Numbered from the stretch's first letter, positions 15,762-25,229 are shown. The stretch is DNA of 64,000 nt from an uncultured Duncaniella sp. (GCA_910584825.1 CAJUCI010000012.1:13044-77043); one strand, 5' to 3'. The notes: a model not told the origin generated them from the sequence alone. Translations and numbers: made by a program.

Positions 15762-16442
15762 ATGGCAAATAAGAACCACGAAGAAGAGACCCGCACCTCA
15801 ATCGACGAGGTGAACGACACCCTCACCGGCCTCGGCGAGAAGGTGCAGAACAATTCCAAGACCATTATGTATGCTTGTGTGGCTGTGGCTGTCGTAGTCA
15901 TCGCCGTGCTCGTATATGTCTACGCTGTCCGTCAGCCGGGCATCCAGGCAGCCAACGAGGCTCTCGGCCAGGCCGACATGGAGCTTATCATGGGCAATGA
16001 CAGCATCGCGCTCGCCAAGTATCAGCAGGTGGCAGCCGACCACGGCTATGATGCAGGTGACCTCGCCGGTCTCAACGCCGCCATCCTTCTTTACAAGGAC
16101 GGCAAATATGAGGAGGCTATCAAATATCTCAACGACTACTCGTCAAAGGAGTCGATTATCGGTGCCGCCGCCAAGAGCCTTGAGGGTGACTGCTACGTCA
16201 ACCTCGAAGCCTACAACGAGGCCCTCGACTGCTTCAAGAAGGCAGTGAAGATTTCTGACGAGAATCCCGCCTACACCCCCGCATTCCTCCTCAAGGAGGC
16301 CACCGTGCTCCGCGAGATGAAGGACTACAAGGCCGAGGCTGCCATCTATGAGGAAATCCTCAAGGATTATCCCACCTATGGCATGCAGATGGGCATCGAC
16401 GTAGAGAAATACCTCGAGCGCGCAAAGGCTCAGGCTGAATAA
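15762..16442 (+). CDS. Membrane-anchored tetratricopeptide repeat protein
   Basis: A 226-residue protein with a cytoplasmic N-terminus of about 33 residues and one membrane helix (about 35-57, MYACVAVAVVVIAVLVYVYA). The rest is TPR-type helical repeats such as YEEAIKYLNDYSS and YNEALDCFKKAVKIS. Size and layout resemble YfgM-type proteins and their Bacteroidetes counterparts, which take part in envelope protein assembly; this is by analogy only. It is monocistronic, with a 27-bp perfect palindrome 34 nt after its stop. Confidence 0.8.
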   Translation: MANKNHEEETRTSIDEVNDTLTGLGEKVQNNSKTIMYACVAVAVVVIAVLVYVYAVRQPGIQAANEALGQADMELIMGNDSIALAKYQQVAADHGYDAGDLAGLNAAILLYKDGKYEEAIKYLNDYSSKESIIGAAAKSLEGDCYVNLEAYNEALDCFKKAVKISDENPAYTPAFLLKEATVLREMKDYKAEAAIYEEILKDYPTYGMQMGIDVEKYLERAKAQAE

Positions 16443-16476
16443 TCGCGATTTTATCAGAAGCCTCCAAGGCTTTTTC

Positions 16477-16557
16477 ATAAGACAATAGCACAGGAGCACA
16501 TGGCTCGCACAAATAATCATTGTGCATTTGCCATGTGCTCCTGTGCTATTGTCTTAT
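16477..16557. terminator. Perfect 27-bp inverted repeat between convergent genes
   Basis: The left arm (16477-16503, starting ATAAGACAATAGCACAGG) is an exact complement of the right arm (16531-16557), with a 27-nt loop. It lies between the convergent TPR and DUF2851 genes and probably ends both transcripts. Related GGAGCACA words recur near 57545 and 61580, so it also belongs to a repeat family. Confidence 0.65.
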
Positions 16558-16590
16558 AATCGTATTCGAGTAGAGGGATGGAGTGCTTGC

Positions 16591-17871
16591 TCAACGCTTG
16601 GCGCGTGCCGAGAGCAGACGGTGGCCTATGCGGCAATAGAGGCAGCTGTGAGTCTCGCAATAGCGGCGTCGCAGCTGTATTAGAGCCTGTGACGTGAAGG
16701 CGTCTCGGGCAGGGATGCCGGCTGTGGCAAACATGCTGATGATGGAATTGGACTCGGCCGGCAGACGGGTGAGCCATTCAAAGGCCCGCGAGGTCATCTC
16801 CTCGTCGCCGTGGCGAGTGCCGTAGGCTATGAGCAGGGGTATGGCTACATTGATTACAAGCACTATGGCCGAGGAGCGGCTCATGGTGGCCGTGGAGCGT
16901 TCGCCCGGCGCGCCGAAAGTGAAACGGTTGGCCCAATAGCCCGAGAGAGGGGTGCGGAACAGTTCGATTATCTCCTCCGTGTCGGTGGCGCGGAGTATGC
17001 GGTTGACGATACGGAAATCGTTGGCTATGAACGCCGCCAGTGTGGCTATGCGGCGGTGGGGCAGATTGTGCGGGCGTATGCGCCCCATCTTCCAGCCCGG
17101 CGACTGGAGCGGGCGGAGCGAGAATTTGTGTGCAAGAAAGGTGTATTCCTGATTGAGACGGTCGGCATACGAGTCGCCCCGTCCCGACGGGGGCAGGAGC
17201 GTGGCCTGGCCGAACAGCAGGGCCTCGATTGAGGTGAGCGAGTCGCTGTGCTTGCGCAGAAACGGCAGTGGCATCGAGCGGGCGAGCCGTTGCATCGGTT
17301 CGGAATTGGTGCTGAAACCGAGGGCGCGTGCGAGGATTACGTATGTGGCCTGTTCCCAGTCGCCCGTGAATGTGTCGAGTATTTCGGTCAGAGCGTCGGC
17401 CTTTGCATAGGCGCGTTCATAGGCGAGCGACGTAAGCCAGCCGTTTAGATGGACCGAAGGGATTGATTTAAGCTCATGCGCGCAGGGCAGGTCGATGTCC
17501 GAGCGTCCCACCAGCTGGCTGTAACGCTCGTGAAACTGCGGAGAGCAGTGCATCGTCATCTGCGGGATTACCTCGCCGTTGCGGCGGTGGATGGGGGTGT
17601 CGTCGCTGTCCACGACATGCAGTACCACCGAGTCATATGCCGGGTCGCCGTCATGACGGTGGCGGTGCCAGTCGCTGGCGCGCACGTGCATCTCCACGTC
17701 GCCCGCCCACATGCGGTCGCCTATCCTGACCTTGGCGTTGAAGAAGTCAGGCCCTGCATCAGTGTTGTGGCGGCCGGGGTCAATCACGGTGACGCGCCGT
17801 CCGTCCACAGTGACAAGGTCGGCGGGTGTCACCAGCCGATACTGCCACACATAATGCATCAGACGCTCCAA
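16591..17871 (-). CDS. DUF2851 family protein
   Basis: A 426-residue protein matching the Bacteroidetes DUF2851 family. The start MERLMHYVWQYRLVTPADL is followed by a conserved region with DAGPDFFNAKVRIG and GDVEMHVRASDWHRH. The His/Asp-rich GDVEMHVRASDWHRHRHDGD suggests a metal-dependent hydrolase-like or nuclease-like core, but no function is established. The C-terminus has a Cys-rich end (CETHSCLYCRIGHRLL). It is converged upon by the TPR gene, with AT-rich repeats upstream and no clear promoter box. Confidence 0.85.
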   Translation of the reverse strand: MERLMHYVWQYRLVTPADLVTVDGRRVTVIDPGRHNTDAGPDFFNAKVRIGDRMWAGDVEMHVRASDWHRHRHDGDPAYDSVVLHVVDSDDTPIHRRNGEVIPQMTMHCSPQFHERYSQLVGRSDIDLPCAHELKSIPSVHLNGWLTSLAYERAYAKADALTEILDTFTGDWEQATYVILARALGFSTNSEPMQRLARSMPLPFLRKHSDSLTSIEALLFGQATLLPPSGRGDSYADRLNQEYTFLAHKFSLRPLQSPGWKMGRIRPHNLPHRRIATLAAFIANDFRIVNRILRATDTEEIIELFRTPLSGYWANRFTFGAPGERSTATMSRSSAIVLVINVAIPLLIAYGTRHGDEEMTSRAFEWLTRLPAESNSIISMFATAGIPARDAFTSQALIQLRRRYCETHSCLYCRIGHRLLSARAKR

Positions 17872-17879
17872 ATCAAATC

Positions 17880-18057
17880 CAATTAGTAAGACATTAATTC
17901 AATTAGCAACCCTTTGTTCAATTAGTAATCCTTTGTTCAATTAGCAATTAGTAATTAGTAATTAGTAATTTTCAGTAAACTGAACGGCTAAAGCCGATTA
18001 AGTAATTAAGGGATGGGGTAATTACTAATTACTAATTGCTAATTACTAATTGAACAA
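17880..18057. repeat. AATTAGTAATT-type repeat block (family D)
   Basis: Units of AATTAGTAATTAGCAATT run in one direction, then a GGCTAAAGCCGATTAAG centre, then the complementary ACTAATTGCTAATTACTAAT units. The block can fold on itself. Similar blocks lie at 56043-56265, 57572-57615 and 61503-61545. Unit spacing is irregular and there are no spacers, so it is not a CRISPR. Confidence 0.65.
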
Positions 18058-18061
18058 AGTG

Positions 18062-18532
18062 TTATACAGCGCGGTTGAACGCAATCATTTTGATTGCTGT
18101 CTCGGCGGCTTCCGAGCCTTTGTTGCCGAGGCGGCCTCCGGCGCGGTCGAGGGCCTGCTGCTCGTCGAGCACGGTGAGTACACCGAAGATTACGGGGATA
18201 TCACACTCGGCGTTGAGGTGGGTGACGCCCTGTGTCACGCTCGAGCATACGTAGTCAAAGTGCGGGGTGTCACCCTTGATGACGCAGCCGATGACGATGA
18301 TTGCGTCATAGTCGCCGTTCTCGATGAGTTTGGAGGCGGCAAAGGTGAGCTCGACGGCTCCGGGCACGGTGAAGACTGTGACGTCGTCGCGCTTGAAACC
18401 ATTATCCTTGAGTGTCTTGACGGCACCCTCGGCGAGAGGGCCGGTGATATGGCTGTTCCATTCGGCGGCTACGATAGCCACGCGGGCATCATCGAGACGG
18501 GGGAGGGAAGAGGTCGGGGCAAAAGTGGACAT
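18062..18532 (-). CDS. ribH: 6,7-dimethyl-8-ribityllumazine synthase
   Basis: A 156-residue lumazine synthase, which joins 5-amino-6-ribitylaminouracil with 3,4-dihydroxy-2-butanone 4-phosphate in the penultimate step of riboflavin synthesis. Seen are AEWNSHIT at the N-terminal substrate site, the [11 protein letters not shown] helix, [15 protein letters not shown] with the catalytic histidine, and PVIFGVLT. Length matches the family. Other riboflavin genes are not adjacent. It lies downstream of a TPR gene in the same direction, separated by an AT-rich family C repeat. Confidence 0.95.
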   Translation of the reverse strand: MSTFAPTSSLPRLDDARVAIVAAEWNSHITGPLAEGAVKTLKDNGFKRDDVTVFTVPGAVELTFAASKLIENGDYDAIIVIGCVIKGDTPHFDYVCSSVTQGVTHLNAECDIPVIFGVLTVLDEQQALDRAGGRLGNKGSEAAETAIKMIAFNRAV

Positions 18533-18540
18533 GCGGGTGG

Positions 18541-18644
18541 AATTTAAAATTTAAAATGGAAAATTTAAAATGAAAAATGGAAAATGGGGAATATTAGACT
18601 TTGCGAGGGAGAATTTTAAATTTTCCATTTTCAATTTTAAATTT
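18541..18644. repeat. AT-rich family C repeat upstream of ribH
   Basis: TTTAAAATGGAAAA-type units appear first in one and then the opposite orientation around TTTGCGAGGGAGAA. The layout is the same as at 4966-5049. Confidence 0.6.
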
Positions 18645-18647
18645 CGT

Positions 18648-19667
18648 TTATCGTGGGAATATTTTGTGCCAGAGGCTGAGGATGTCGAGCGAACGGCTTT
18701 TGGCGTGGTAGAGGGCGTCGACTATGCGGCGGTGCTCATCGAGGGCATTGATTTTGGTGGCCTTGTGGAGCATGGTGTTGAGCAGATGCACACCTTTGTC
18801 GCGCATGGCACTTACCGACAGCATCGACTCGCCCAGCGATATGGAGAGCTTGAGCTGGCGGAGGGTGAACTCCGGCTCGATGCGGGTGAGATACTTGAGT
18901 GCGCGCGAGTAATACTGTATGGCCTCGCGGTGACGGCCCATGCGGGCCAGGGTGTCGCCCTCGTCGGTCAGCGAGTCCACCAGGCGCGTGGCGGCGTCCT
19001 CCACTCCGGCGTTGAGCATCTGCAGATAGGCCGACGTCGCGGCCTGATAGTAGGCGAGGAGTTCGGCCTGCTTCACACGGTTGCGATATATGGCCGTGGC
19101 CCCGTTGAGGGTCATTACGTGGGCCGGCGCGTAGCGGTCGGCATCGATGCGTGCGAGCCGCTCGAAGATTTTGATTGACTTCTCTATCTCGCGTTCGGCC
19201 TGCTTGTACTCATGGCGTTCGCTGTGCAGAAAGGCTATGTCGTTGAGCAGCGAGCCGAGCAGCTGGAGAAACGGTGTGTCCTTGCGCTTGGGGGTCTGGG
19301 CCAGGAGGCTGAGGGCCGAGGCGGCGGTCGATGCAGCCCGCTCCATGTCAGACTGCTCGATGCTCAATGCCGTGAGTATCTGCATGATGGCGGCATGGAT
19401 GTCGAGCGTGTGCCCCTCGGCCTGGACGGGGAGCGAGGATATGTATGCCGCAGTCTCTTCGAGCGTCGCTATGGCCTGGGCGGTCTCGCCGCGGGCCACC
19501 ATGTCGGCTCCCCATGTGCGCAGCATGTCATAGGCCGTGTTGAAATCGGCCTCGTCGAGGGCTTTAAGGGTCTCGGCCGGAGTGCGGTTGCGGCGGATGC
19601 GTTTGAGCAGCGGAGCCGTGTCGGTGGTCGCCGGCATGAAGACGGGTTCGATAGAGAGGGGCTTCAA
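18648..19667 (-). CDS. Tetratricopeptide repeat protein
   Basis: An up to 339-residue soluble protein made of helical TPR-like repeats, for example YKQAEREIEKSIKIFERLA and HREAIQYYSRALKYLTRIEP. There is no signal peptide or catalytic motif. Two start codons are possible (residue 1 or Met11, MPATT). It lies upstream of ribH and downstream of the PfkB-like gene, all leftward. Function unknown; a scaffold role in protein interaction is the usual inference for this fold. Confidence 0.7.
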   Translation of the reverse strand: MKPLSIEPVFMPATTDTAPLLKRIRRNRTPAETLKALDEADFNTAYDMLRTWGADMVARGETAQAIATLEETAAYISSLPVQAEGHTLDIHAAIMQILTALSIEQSDMERAASTAASALSLLAQTPKRKDTPFLQLLGSLLNDIAFLHSERHEYKQAEREIEKSIKIFERLARIDADRYAPAHVMTLNGATAIYRNRVKQAELLAYYQAATSAYLQMLNAGVEDAATRLVDSLTDEGDTLARMGRHREAIQYYSRALKYLTRIEPEFTLRQLKLSISLGESMLSVSAMRDKGVHLLNTMLHKATKINALDEHRRIVDALYHAKSRSLDILSLWHKIFPR

Positions 19668-19740
19668 GATTCTAAAGTTTAAGAGGTGGTCTTTTCAACA
19701 ACCTGTATGGTTCATAAAGTTGGCTTACCCTAAGAGGGTG

Positions 19741-20604
19741 TTATGAGACACCCTCTAACTCGCTTAATGCCGAGTGGGCTGTCTCGTTGGCGGCCTCCAT
19801 GATGTCGTCGGGGTCGCGGCGGCCTTCGGTGAGGGCGCGCACCGCGCCGGCAACGGCGGCTGATGTCCAGTGGAATGAGTCATCCTTGGAGGGATGGCAT
19901 TTGAGCGTCCATGACTTGTCGCCATCAAAGAAGTGCATGGCGAGGTTGTCATAATCGAGCACGAGACAGCGGCGGCAGTAGAAGAGTATATGGTCGTGGA
20001 ACGCGTCAGCCGGGGCTTCGCCGGGGAAGAGTGTGGCGAGGTCGCCGACGGTGGCTATGACGAGCGAGGCGGCCTCGAGGCATTCCCACACTTCGGGCAT
20101 GATGCGGGTGGTGCGGGCCACGTGGCGGCTGTCGAAGTAGGGGAGGTAGACCGTCTCTGCCTTGCGGGCGGCGGCATACGAGAGCAGGTCGAGCACCGAC
20201 TTATGGTTGCGCTTGTCAAGGGCCATGAACGAGCCGTAGACAAACACGTCGCCCTCGTTTATGCGGGGCCATATGGGGTTGACGGCCTCGGCGGGATATG
20301 AGGCGTGGAGCACGGCCTTGCTGTCGCTGTCAGGGGTGTCGCCTGACGCAATCCTCACGGCACCGGCCCCTTCGGTGAAACGGTCGACCGACGTGGTGTC
20401 GACGTTGGCCCGCTGCAGGGTGCCTACGATATGGTCGCCTACGGTGTCGGCTGCGGCCTCGCCGATAAAGAGGGTCTCGACGCCCATAGCGGCATCGAGC
20501 ATGGCGGCCGTCACTGCGCGGTCGCCTACGCTTGTGGTGGCACGTCCGTCAGAGCTGAGATTGACGTTAAGCGTGAGCTCGCCGATGTAGATTGCTTTGT
20601 TCAT
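19741..20604 (-). CDS. PfkB-like sugar kinase homologue, probably catalytically altered
   Basis: A 287-residue protein with the PfkB/ribokinase layout: an N-terminal IYIGELTLNVN strand, a central GEAAADTVGDHIVGTL helix, and a C-terminal helix before the end. In active members a GAGD motif carries the catalytic aspartate. Here the matching stretch reads DDSFHWTSAAVAGAVRAL, so both the glycines of the anion hole and the Asp appear to be replaced. It is 10 nt from the SIS-domain isomerase gene and co-transcribed with it. It may be a non-catalytic regulator or bind sugar phosphates without transfer. The alignment is by eye. Confidence 0.7.
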   Translation of the reverse strand: MNKAIYIGELTLNVNLSSDGRATTSVGDRAVTAAMLDAAMGVETLFIGEAAADTVGDHIVGTLQRANVDTTSVDRFTEGAGAVRIASGDTPDSDSKAVLHASYPAEAVNPIWPRINEGDVFVYGSFMALDKRNHKSVLDLLSYAAARKAETVYLPYFDSRHVARTTRIMPEVWECLEAASLVIATVGDLATLFPGEAPADAFHDHILFYCRRCLVLDYDNLAMHFFDGDKSWTLKCHPSKDDSFHWTSAAVAGAVRALTEGRRDPDDIMEAANETAHSALSELEGVS

Positions 20605-20614
20605 AGGTCAGTTT

Positions 20615-21226
20615 TCAGAAATCAGTTTCGCGGCGGGATTTGTGGCCGAGATAGCCGCCGTGGTGACGCTTGGCATACTCCTCGGTGGTGAATCCGATGA
20701 GCCGCGTTACGTTGACCACGAGGATGTCGCCTATCACCGTCATGACGGTGGTCGATGTGGTGGGTGTGAGGCCGAGGGGGCATACTTCGGGCGCGCCTCC
20801 CGTCAAGAGTGTAACGTCCGTCAGACGTGTAAGTTCACTGTCGGGGTTGCCGGTGATGCCTATGAGGGGGATGTCGGGATAGAGGTTCTTGGCGAGGGTC
20901 ACCAGCTCGAGCACTTCACGGGTGCGGCCCGAGTTGGATATGAGCAGGAGCAGGTCGTTTGGTTGGAGCACGCCGAGGTCGCCGTGCTGAGCCTCGCTGG
21001 GGTGGAGGTTGACCGCCGGAGTGCCGGTGGAGGAGAATGTCGTGGCTATGTTCATGGCTATCTGCCCGGCCTTGCCCATGCCTGCGGTGACGAGTTTGCC
21101 GCCGCGACGGTGCACGTGCTCGATAATCAGTTCTACGGCGCGGTCATAGTCGGGTGTGTAAGGGATGGAAAGAAGGGCCCGGGCCTCGCGCTCGACTATG
21201 TCGTGCATTGACTCCTGAATGGTCAT
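20615..21226 (-). CDS. SIS-domain sugar-phosphate isomerase (arabinose 5-phosphate isomerase-like)
   Basis: A 203-residue SIS-domain protein. VTAGMGKAGQIAMNIATTFSS and LLLISNSGRTREVLEL form the phosphosugar site, and HPSEAQHGDLGVL matches the KdsD/GutQ group. These convert ribulose 5-phosphate to arabinose 5-phosphate for Kdo synthesis. The CBS pair found in E. coli KdsD is absent, as in many Bacteroidetes forms. It is first in an operon with the degenerate PfkB-like protein; a TACTTTTG box lies about 27 nt upstream. Assignment to Kdo synthesis is inference. Confidence 0.8.
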   Translation of the reverse strand: MTIQESMHDIVEREARALLSIPYTPDYDRAVELIIEHVHRRGGKLVTAGMGKAGQIAMNIATTFSSTGTPAVNLHPSEAQHGDLGVLQPNDLLLLISNSGRTREVLELVTLAKNLYPDIPLIGITGNPDSELTRLTDVTLLTGGAPEVCPLGLTPTTSTTVMTVIGDILVVNVTRLIGFTTEEYAKRHHGGYLGHKSRRETDF

Positions 21227-21252
21227 AGTGGATGGGTTAGATGATTAATATG

Positions 21253-21260
21253 CAAAAGTA
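21253..21260 (-). promoter_or_regulatory. -7 box of the isomerase/PfkB-like operon
   Basis: Minus-strand TACTTTTG fits TAnnTTTG. Confidence 0.5.
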
Positions 21261-21409
21261 AGACTTTATGAGTGAAATTAAAAATTTAAAATTAAGAATT
21301 AAAAATTTCTTATTCCACGCATGGTCTCATGCCGTTTATTTCCCTGCGCCCCAATTTCTGCATCGCGTATTATTCCCGTGATAATGTAACTTCCCGGGAT
21401 GATGTAACG

Positions 21410-21445
21410 AAAGCGGGGAGAGGCCGATGCCTCTCCCCGCTTGTC
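21410..21445 (-). terminator. Terminator of the pyruvate:ferredoxin oxidoreductase gene
   Basis: AGCGGGGAGAGGC pairs perfectly with GCCTCTCCCCGCT around CGAT, about 40 nt after the stop codon at 21482. On the minus strand it is followed by TTTCGTT, a weak T run. Confidence 0.75.
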
Positions 21446-21481
21446 GGAGTTATGCTATAGTAGCTTTATTTCGCTTTTGGC

Positions 21482-24400
21482 TTATGCCTCGGGCTCTACA
21501 CCCCACTGCTGCTTAGAGAGGCGGAGGTAGTTGTTGTAACGCCACTGAGCGTTGGCCTTGGCGGCGGCGAAGAGCTCGGCTGCCTCGGCGGGATACTGCT
21601 TCATGACTGATGCGTAACGCACCTCGCCCTTGAGGAAGTCCTCGAACTTGTCCCAGTCGGGAGTCTTGGAGTCGAGGGTGAAGGGGTTCTTGCCTTCGTC
21701 TTCGAGAGCGGGGTTGTAACGCCAGAGGTGCCAGTAGCCGCACTCGACGGCTGCCTTCTGCTCCTCCTGGGCGTGACCCATGCCTGAGCGGATGCCGTGG
21801 TTGATACAGGGAGCGTAGGCGATGATGATTGAGGGGCCGTCATATGCCTCAGCCTCGCGGATGGCCTTGAGGGTCTGGTTGTTGTCAGCACCCATAGCAA
21901 TCTGAGCGACGTAAACGTAGCCGTAGGTCGATGCGATGAGGCCGAGGTCCTTCTTGCGCACGCGCTTGCCGGCAGCGGCAAACTTGGCGATTGCGCCGAC
22001 GGGGGTAGCCTTCGAAGCCTGACCGCCGGTGTTGGAGTAAACCTCGGTGTCGACTACGAGCACGTTGACGTTCTTGCCCGAAGCAAGCACGTGGTCGAGA
22101 CCGCCGAAGCCTATGTCATAAGCGGCACCGTCACCGGCGATAATCCACTGTGAGCGGTTGGCGATGTGCTCCTTGACTGAGAGGATGCCCTTGCATACGT
22201 CGCAGCCGCAAGCCTCGCAGAGGGGAACAATCTTCTCGGCAACTTCCTTGCTTACAGCAACGTCCGAGCGGTTGTCGAGCCACTTCTGAGCGAGCTCCTT
22301 GATGTCGCCGCAGCACTTGTCGCACTCGATGGCGGCCTGCATGTAGGCGGCTACGCGCTTCTGCAGCTTCTCGTGAGCGAGGCTCATGCCGAGACCGAAC
22401 TCAGCGAAGTCCTCGAAGAGCGAGTTGGCCCATGCAACACCCTCGCCCTTGGCGTTCTTGGTGTAGGGGGTTGAGGGAACTGAGCCTGAGTAGATTGATG
22501 AACAGCCGGTAGCGTTGGCCACAATCTCGTGGTCGCCGAAGAGCTGTGAGATGAGCTTGACGTAGGGAGTCTCGCCGCAGCCTGAGCATGCGCCTGAGAA
22601 CTCGAAGAGGGGCTGGGCGAACTGTGAGTTCTTGACGGTCGACTTGATGTCAACGAGGTGCTGCTTCGATGCAACCTTGGCCACGCAGTAATCCCATTCC
22701 TTCTGGACGTCGAGCTGAGTCTCGAGGGGCTTCATCGAGAGAGCCTTCACGCCCTTCTTGCCGGGACATACGGCCACACAGTTGTTACAGCCGAGACAGT
22801 CGAGGGCGTCGACGCTCTGGATGAAGCGCATGCCGGTGAATGTCTTGCCGATTGCGGGGAGTGTATCGTCGTCGCCGAAGGGTGCAGCGGCCATCTCCTC
22901 GGCGTCGAGCACGAAGGGACGGATGGCAGCGTGGGGGCAGACGTAGGCGCAGAAGTTACACTGGATACAGTTCTCCTTGTCCCACTCGGGTACGAAGGCT
23001 GCAACGCCGCGCTTCTCGTAGGCAGCGGTGCCCTGCTCCCAGGTGCCGTCCTCGCGGCCGCGGAATGCGCTGACCTTGAGAAGGTCGCCGTCCTGAGCGT
23101 TGATGGGGCGAACTACGTCGTTGATGAATGCGGGGTCGTTGTTCTCGGCCTTTGCCTCGGGCTGGAGCTGGCTCCAAGCCTTGTCGACGGGGAGTTCCTT
23201 GTACTCGCCGCCGCGGTCAACGGCTGCATAGTTCTTGTCGACAACGTCCTGGCCCTTCTTGCCGTAGCTCTTGACGATGAACTTCTTCATCTGCTCGACA
23301 GCAAGCTCAACGGGGATAACCTCGGTGATGCGGAAGAATGCGCTCTGGAGGATGGTGTTGGTGCGGTTGCCGAGGCCGATTTCCTGGGCAATCTTGGTGG
23401 CGTTGATGTAGAAGACCTTGATGTCGTTGTCGGCGAAGAACTTCTTAATCTTGTTGGGGAGGTTCTTGGCCAGCTCCTCGCCTTCCCAGATGGTGTTGAG
23501 AAGGAATGTGCCGCCCTTGCGGAGACCGCGGGTGACGTCATACATGTGGAGGTAAGCCTGTACGTGACATGCCACGAAGTTGGGGGTGGTCACGAGATAG
23601 GTCGAGCGGATGGGCTCGTCGCCGAAGCGGAGGTGTGAGCAGGTGAAGCCGCCTGACTTCTTTGAGTCATATGCGAAGTAAGCCTGGCAATACTTGTTGG
23701 TGTTGTCGCCGATAATCTTCACCGAGTTCTTGTTGGCACCTACGGTACCGTCGGCACCGAGGCCGTAGAACTTGGCTTCGAATGTGCTCTCGCCGCCGAG
23801 TGCAATCTCCTCCTTCGGGGGAAGTGAGGTGAAGGTGACGTCGTCGATGATGCCCACGGTGAAGTGGTCCTTGGGGGTGGGGAGGGCAAGATTCTCGAAC
23901 ACTGAGAGAATCTGGGCGGGAGTGGTGTCCTTCGAGGCGAGACCGTAGCGGCCACCCACGATGAGGGGGGCGTCAGCCTGGCCGTAGAAGCAGTCACGCA
24001 CGTCGAGATAGAGGGGCTCGCCGTTTGCGCCGGGCTCCTTGGTGCGGTCGAGCACTGCGATGCGCTTGGCGGTCTTGGGGACAGCAGCGAGGAAGTGCTT
24101 GGCCGAGAAGGGACGGTAGAGGTGAACGGCTACGAGACCTACCTTCTCGCCCTTGGCGGTGAGGTAGTCGATGGCTTCCTGAGCGGCCTGGGTAACTGAA
24201 CCCATAGCGATGATTACGCGCTCGGCATCGGGTGCGCCGTAGTAGTTGAAGAGGCCGTACTCACGACCGGTGATGCGGGTGATTTCCTTCATGTACTCCT
24301 CGACGATTTCGGGCACACGGTTGTAATACTCGTTGCTCGACTCGCGGTGCTGGAAGAATACGTCGCCGTTCTCGGCCATGCCGCGTGCCACGGGGTTGCC

Positions 24401-25036
24401 GGGGTTGAGGGCGCGGGCGCGGAAGTCGGCGAGTGCCTGCTGGTCAACGAGGGGTGCGAGGTCGTCCTGGTCCATGGCCTCGACCTTCTGGATTTCGTGC
24501 GAAGTGCGGAAACCGTCGAAGAAGTTGAGGAAGGGCACGCGGCTCTTGAGGGTAGCGAGGTGAGCTACGCCTGCGAGGTCCATAACCTCCTGCACCGAAC
24601 CCTCGGCAAGCATTGCGAAGCCTGTCTGACGGCATGACATTACGTCCTGGTGGTCACCGAAGATTGAGAGGGCGTGGCTGGCGAGTGTGCGGGCCGATAC
24701 GTGGAACACGCAGGGGAGCAGCTCGCCGGCGATTTTGTACATATTGGGAATCATCAGGAGAAGACCCTGCGATGCGGTGTAGGTAGTGGTGAGCGCACCG
24801 GCCTGGAGAGAACCGTGTACGGCACCTGCTGCACCGCCTTCGCTCTGCATTTCCTGCACGAGGACTGTCTCGCCGAAGATGTTTTTGCGACCGGCTGCGG
24901 CCCATTCGTCGACGTATTCAGCCATGGTCGACGACGGGGTGATGGGGTAAATGGCGGCTACCTCCGAGAACATATAGCTCACGTGGGCGGCTGCCTGGTT
25001 GCCATCACAAGTCAAGAATTTTTTTTCTTTGCTCAT
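21482..25036 (-). CDS. nifJ: Pyruvate:ferredoxin (flavodoxin) oxidoreductase
   Basis: An 1184-residue single-chain pyruvate:ferredoxin oxidoreductase, which oxidises pyruvate and CoA to acetyl-CoA and CO2 and reduces ferredoxin in the cytoplasm. Domains in order: N-terminal pyrimidine-binding half (YPITPSSTMAEYVDEWA), the TPP/CoA domains, two ferredoxin clusters (CIQCNFCAYVCPHA and CLGCNNCVAVCPG), a further cysteine set (CSGCGETPY), and the TPP pyrophosphate-binding half (GDGAAYDIGFGG). Length matches the family. It is the main entry to acetyl-CoA in anaerobic Bacteroidales. It has its own promoter and terminator. Confidence 0.97.
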   Translation of the reverse strand: MSKEKKFLTCDGNQAAAHVSYMFSEVAAIYPITPSSTMAEYVDEWAAAGRKNIFGETVLVQEMQSEGGAAGAVHGSLQAGALTTTYTASQGLLLMIPNMYKIAGELLPCVFHVSARTLASHALSIFGDHQDVMSCRQTGFAMLAEGSVQEVMDLAGVAHLATLKSRVPFLNFFDGFRTSHEIQKVEAMDQDDLAPLVDQQALADFRARALNPGNPVARGMAENGDVFFQHRESSNEYYNRVPEIVEEYMKEITRITGREYGLFNYYGAPDAERVIIAMGSVTQAAQEAIDYLTAKGEKVGLVAVHLYRPFSAKHFLAAVPKTAKRIAVLDRTKEPGANGEPLYLDVRDCFYGQADAPLIVGGRYGLASKDTTPAQILSVFENLALPTPKDHFTVGIIDDVTFTSLPPKEEIALGGESTFEAKFYGLGADGTVGANKNSVKIIGDNTNKYCQAYFAYDSKKSGGFTCSHLRFGDEPIRSTYLVTTPNFVACHVQAYLHMYDVTRGLRKGGTFLLNTIWEGEELAKNLPNKIKKFFADNDIKVFYINATKIAQEIGLGNRTNTILQSAFFRITEVIPVELAVEQMKKFIVKSYGKKGQDVVDKNYAAVDRGGEYKELPVDKAWSQLQPEAKAENNDPAFINDVVRPINAQDGDLLKVSAFRGREDGTWEQGTAAYEKRGVAAFVPEWDKENCIQCNFCAYVCPHAAIRPFVLDAEEMAAAPFGDDDTLPAIGKTFTGMRFIQSVDALDCLGCNNCVAVCPGKKGVKALSMKPLETQLDVQKEWDYCVAKVASKQHLVDIKSTVKNSQFAQPLFEFSGACSGCGETPYVKLISQLFGDHEIVANATGCSSIYSGSVPSTPYTKNAKGEGVAWANSLFEDFAEFGLGMSLAHEKLQKRVAAYMQAAIECDKCCGDIKELAQKWLDNRSDVAVSKEVAEKIVPLCEACGCDVCKGILSVKEHIANRSQWIIAGDGAAYDIGFGGLDHVLASGKNVNVLVVDTEVYSNTGGQASKATPVGAIAKFAAAGKRVRKKDLGLIASTYGYVYVAQIAMGADNNQTLKAIREAEAYDGPSIIIAYAPCINHGIRSGMGHAQEEQKAAVECGYWHLWRYNPALEDEGKNPFTLDSKTPDWDKFEDFLKGEVRYASVMKQYPAEAAELFAAAKANAQWRYNNYLRLSKQQWGVEPEA

Positions 25037-25141
25037 AGTGATATTATAAGAATAGATATGTATTGTTTTCTATTTCTGAGGTATTAGAGGTCGTGTCAAG
25101 GGAGTTGATTCCGCGCACGTCCCGGCTGGGAATACCCCGTG

Positions 25142-25149
25142 CAAAGGTA
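25142..25149 (-). promoter_or_regulatory. Promoter of pyruvate:ferredoxin oxidoreductase
   Basis: Minus-strand TACCTTTG fits the -7 consensus. TTTTG lies 18 nt further upstream, close to the -33 spacing known for Bacteroidetes promoters. The leader is about 105 nt. Confidence 0.65.
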
Positions 25150-25229
25150 CGAAAATAATCTAAATTGCAAAAGTTATTAGCATGTTTTAAAGCATGTGGG
25201 CGGCTGTCGGTTACGGCCGGGGGCAAAAA

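Noticed and set aside
17880..18057. Regular AATTAG repeats resembling a CRISPR array
   Set aside because: No unique spacers, irregular unit length, reversal of orientation in the middle, and no cas genes.
22658..23638. 326-codon frame opposite the pyruvate:ferredoxin oxidoreductase gene
   Set aside because: Antisense shadow of a well-supported gene; no promoter or family similarity.
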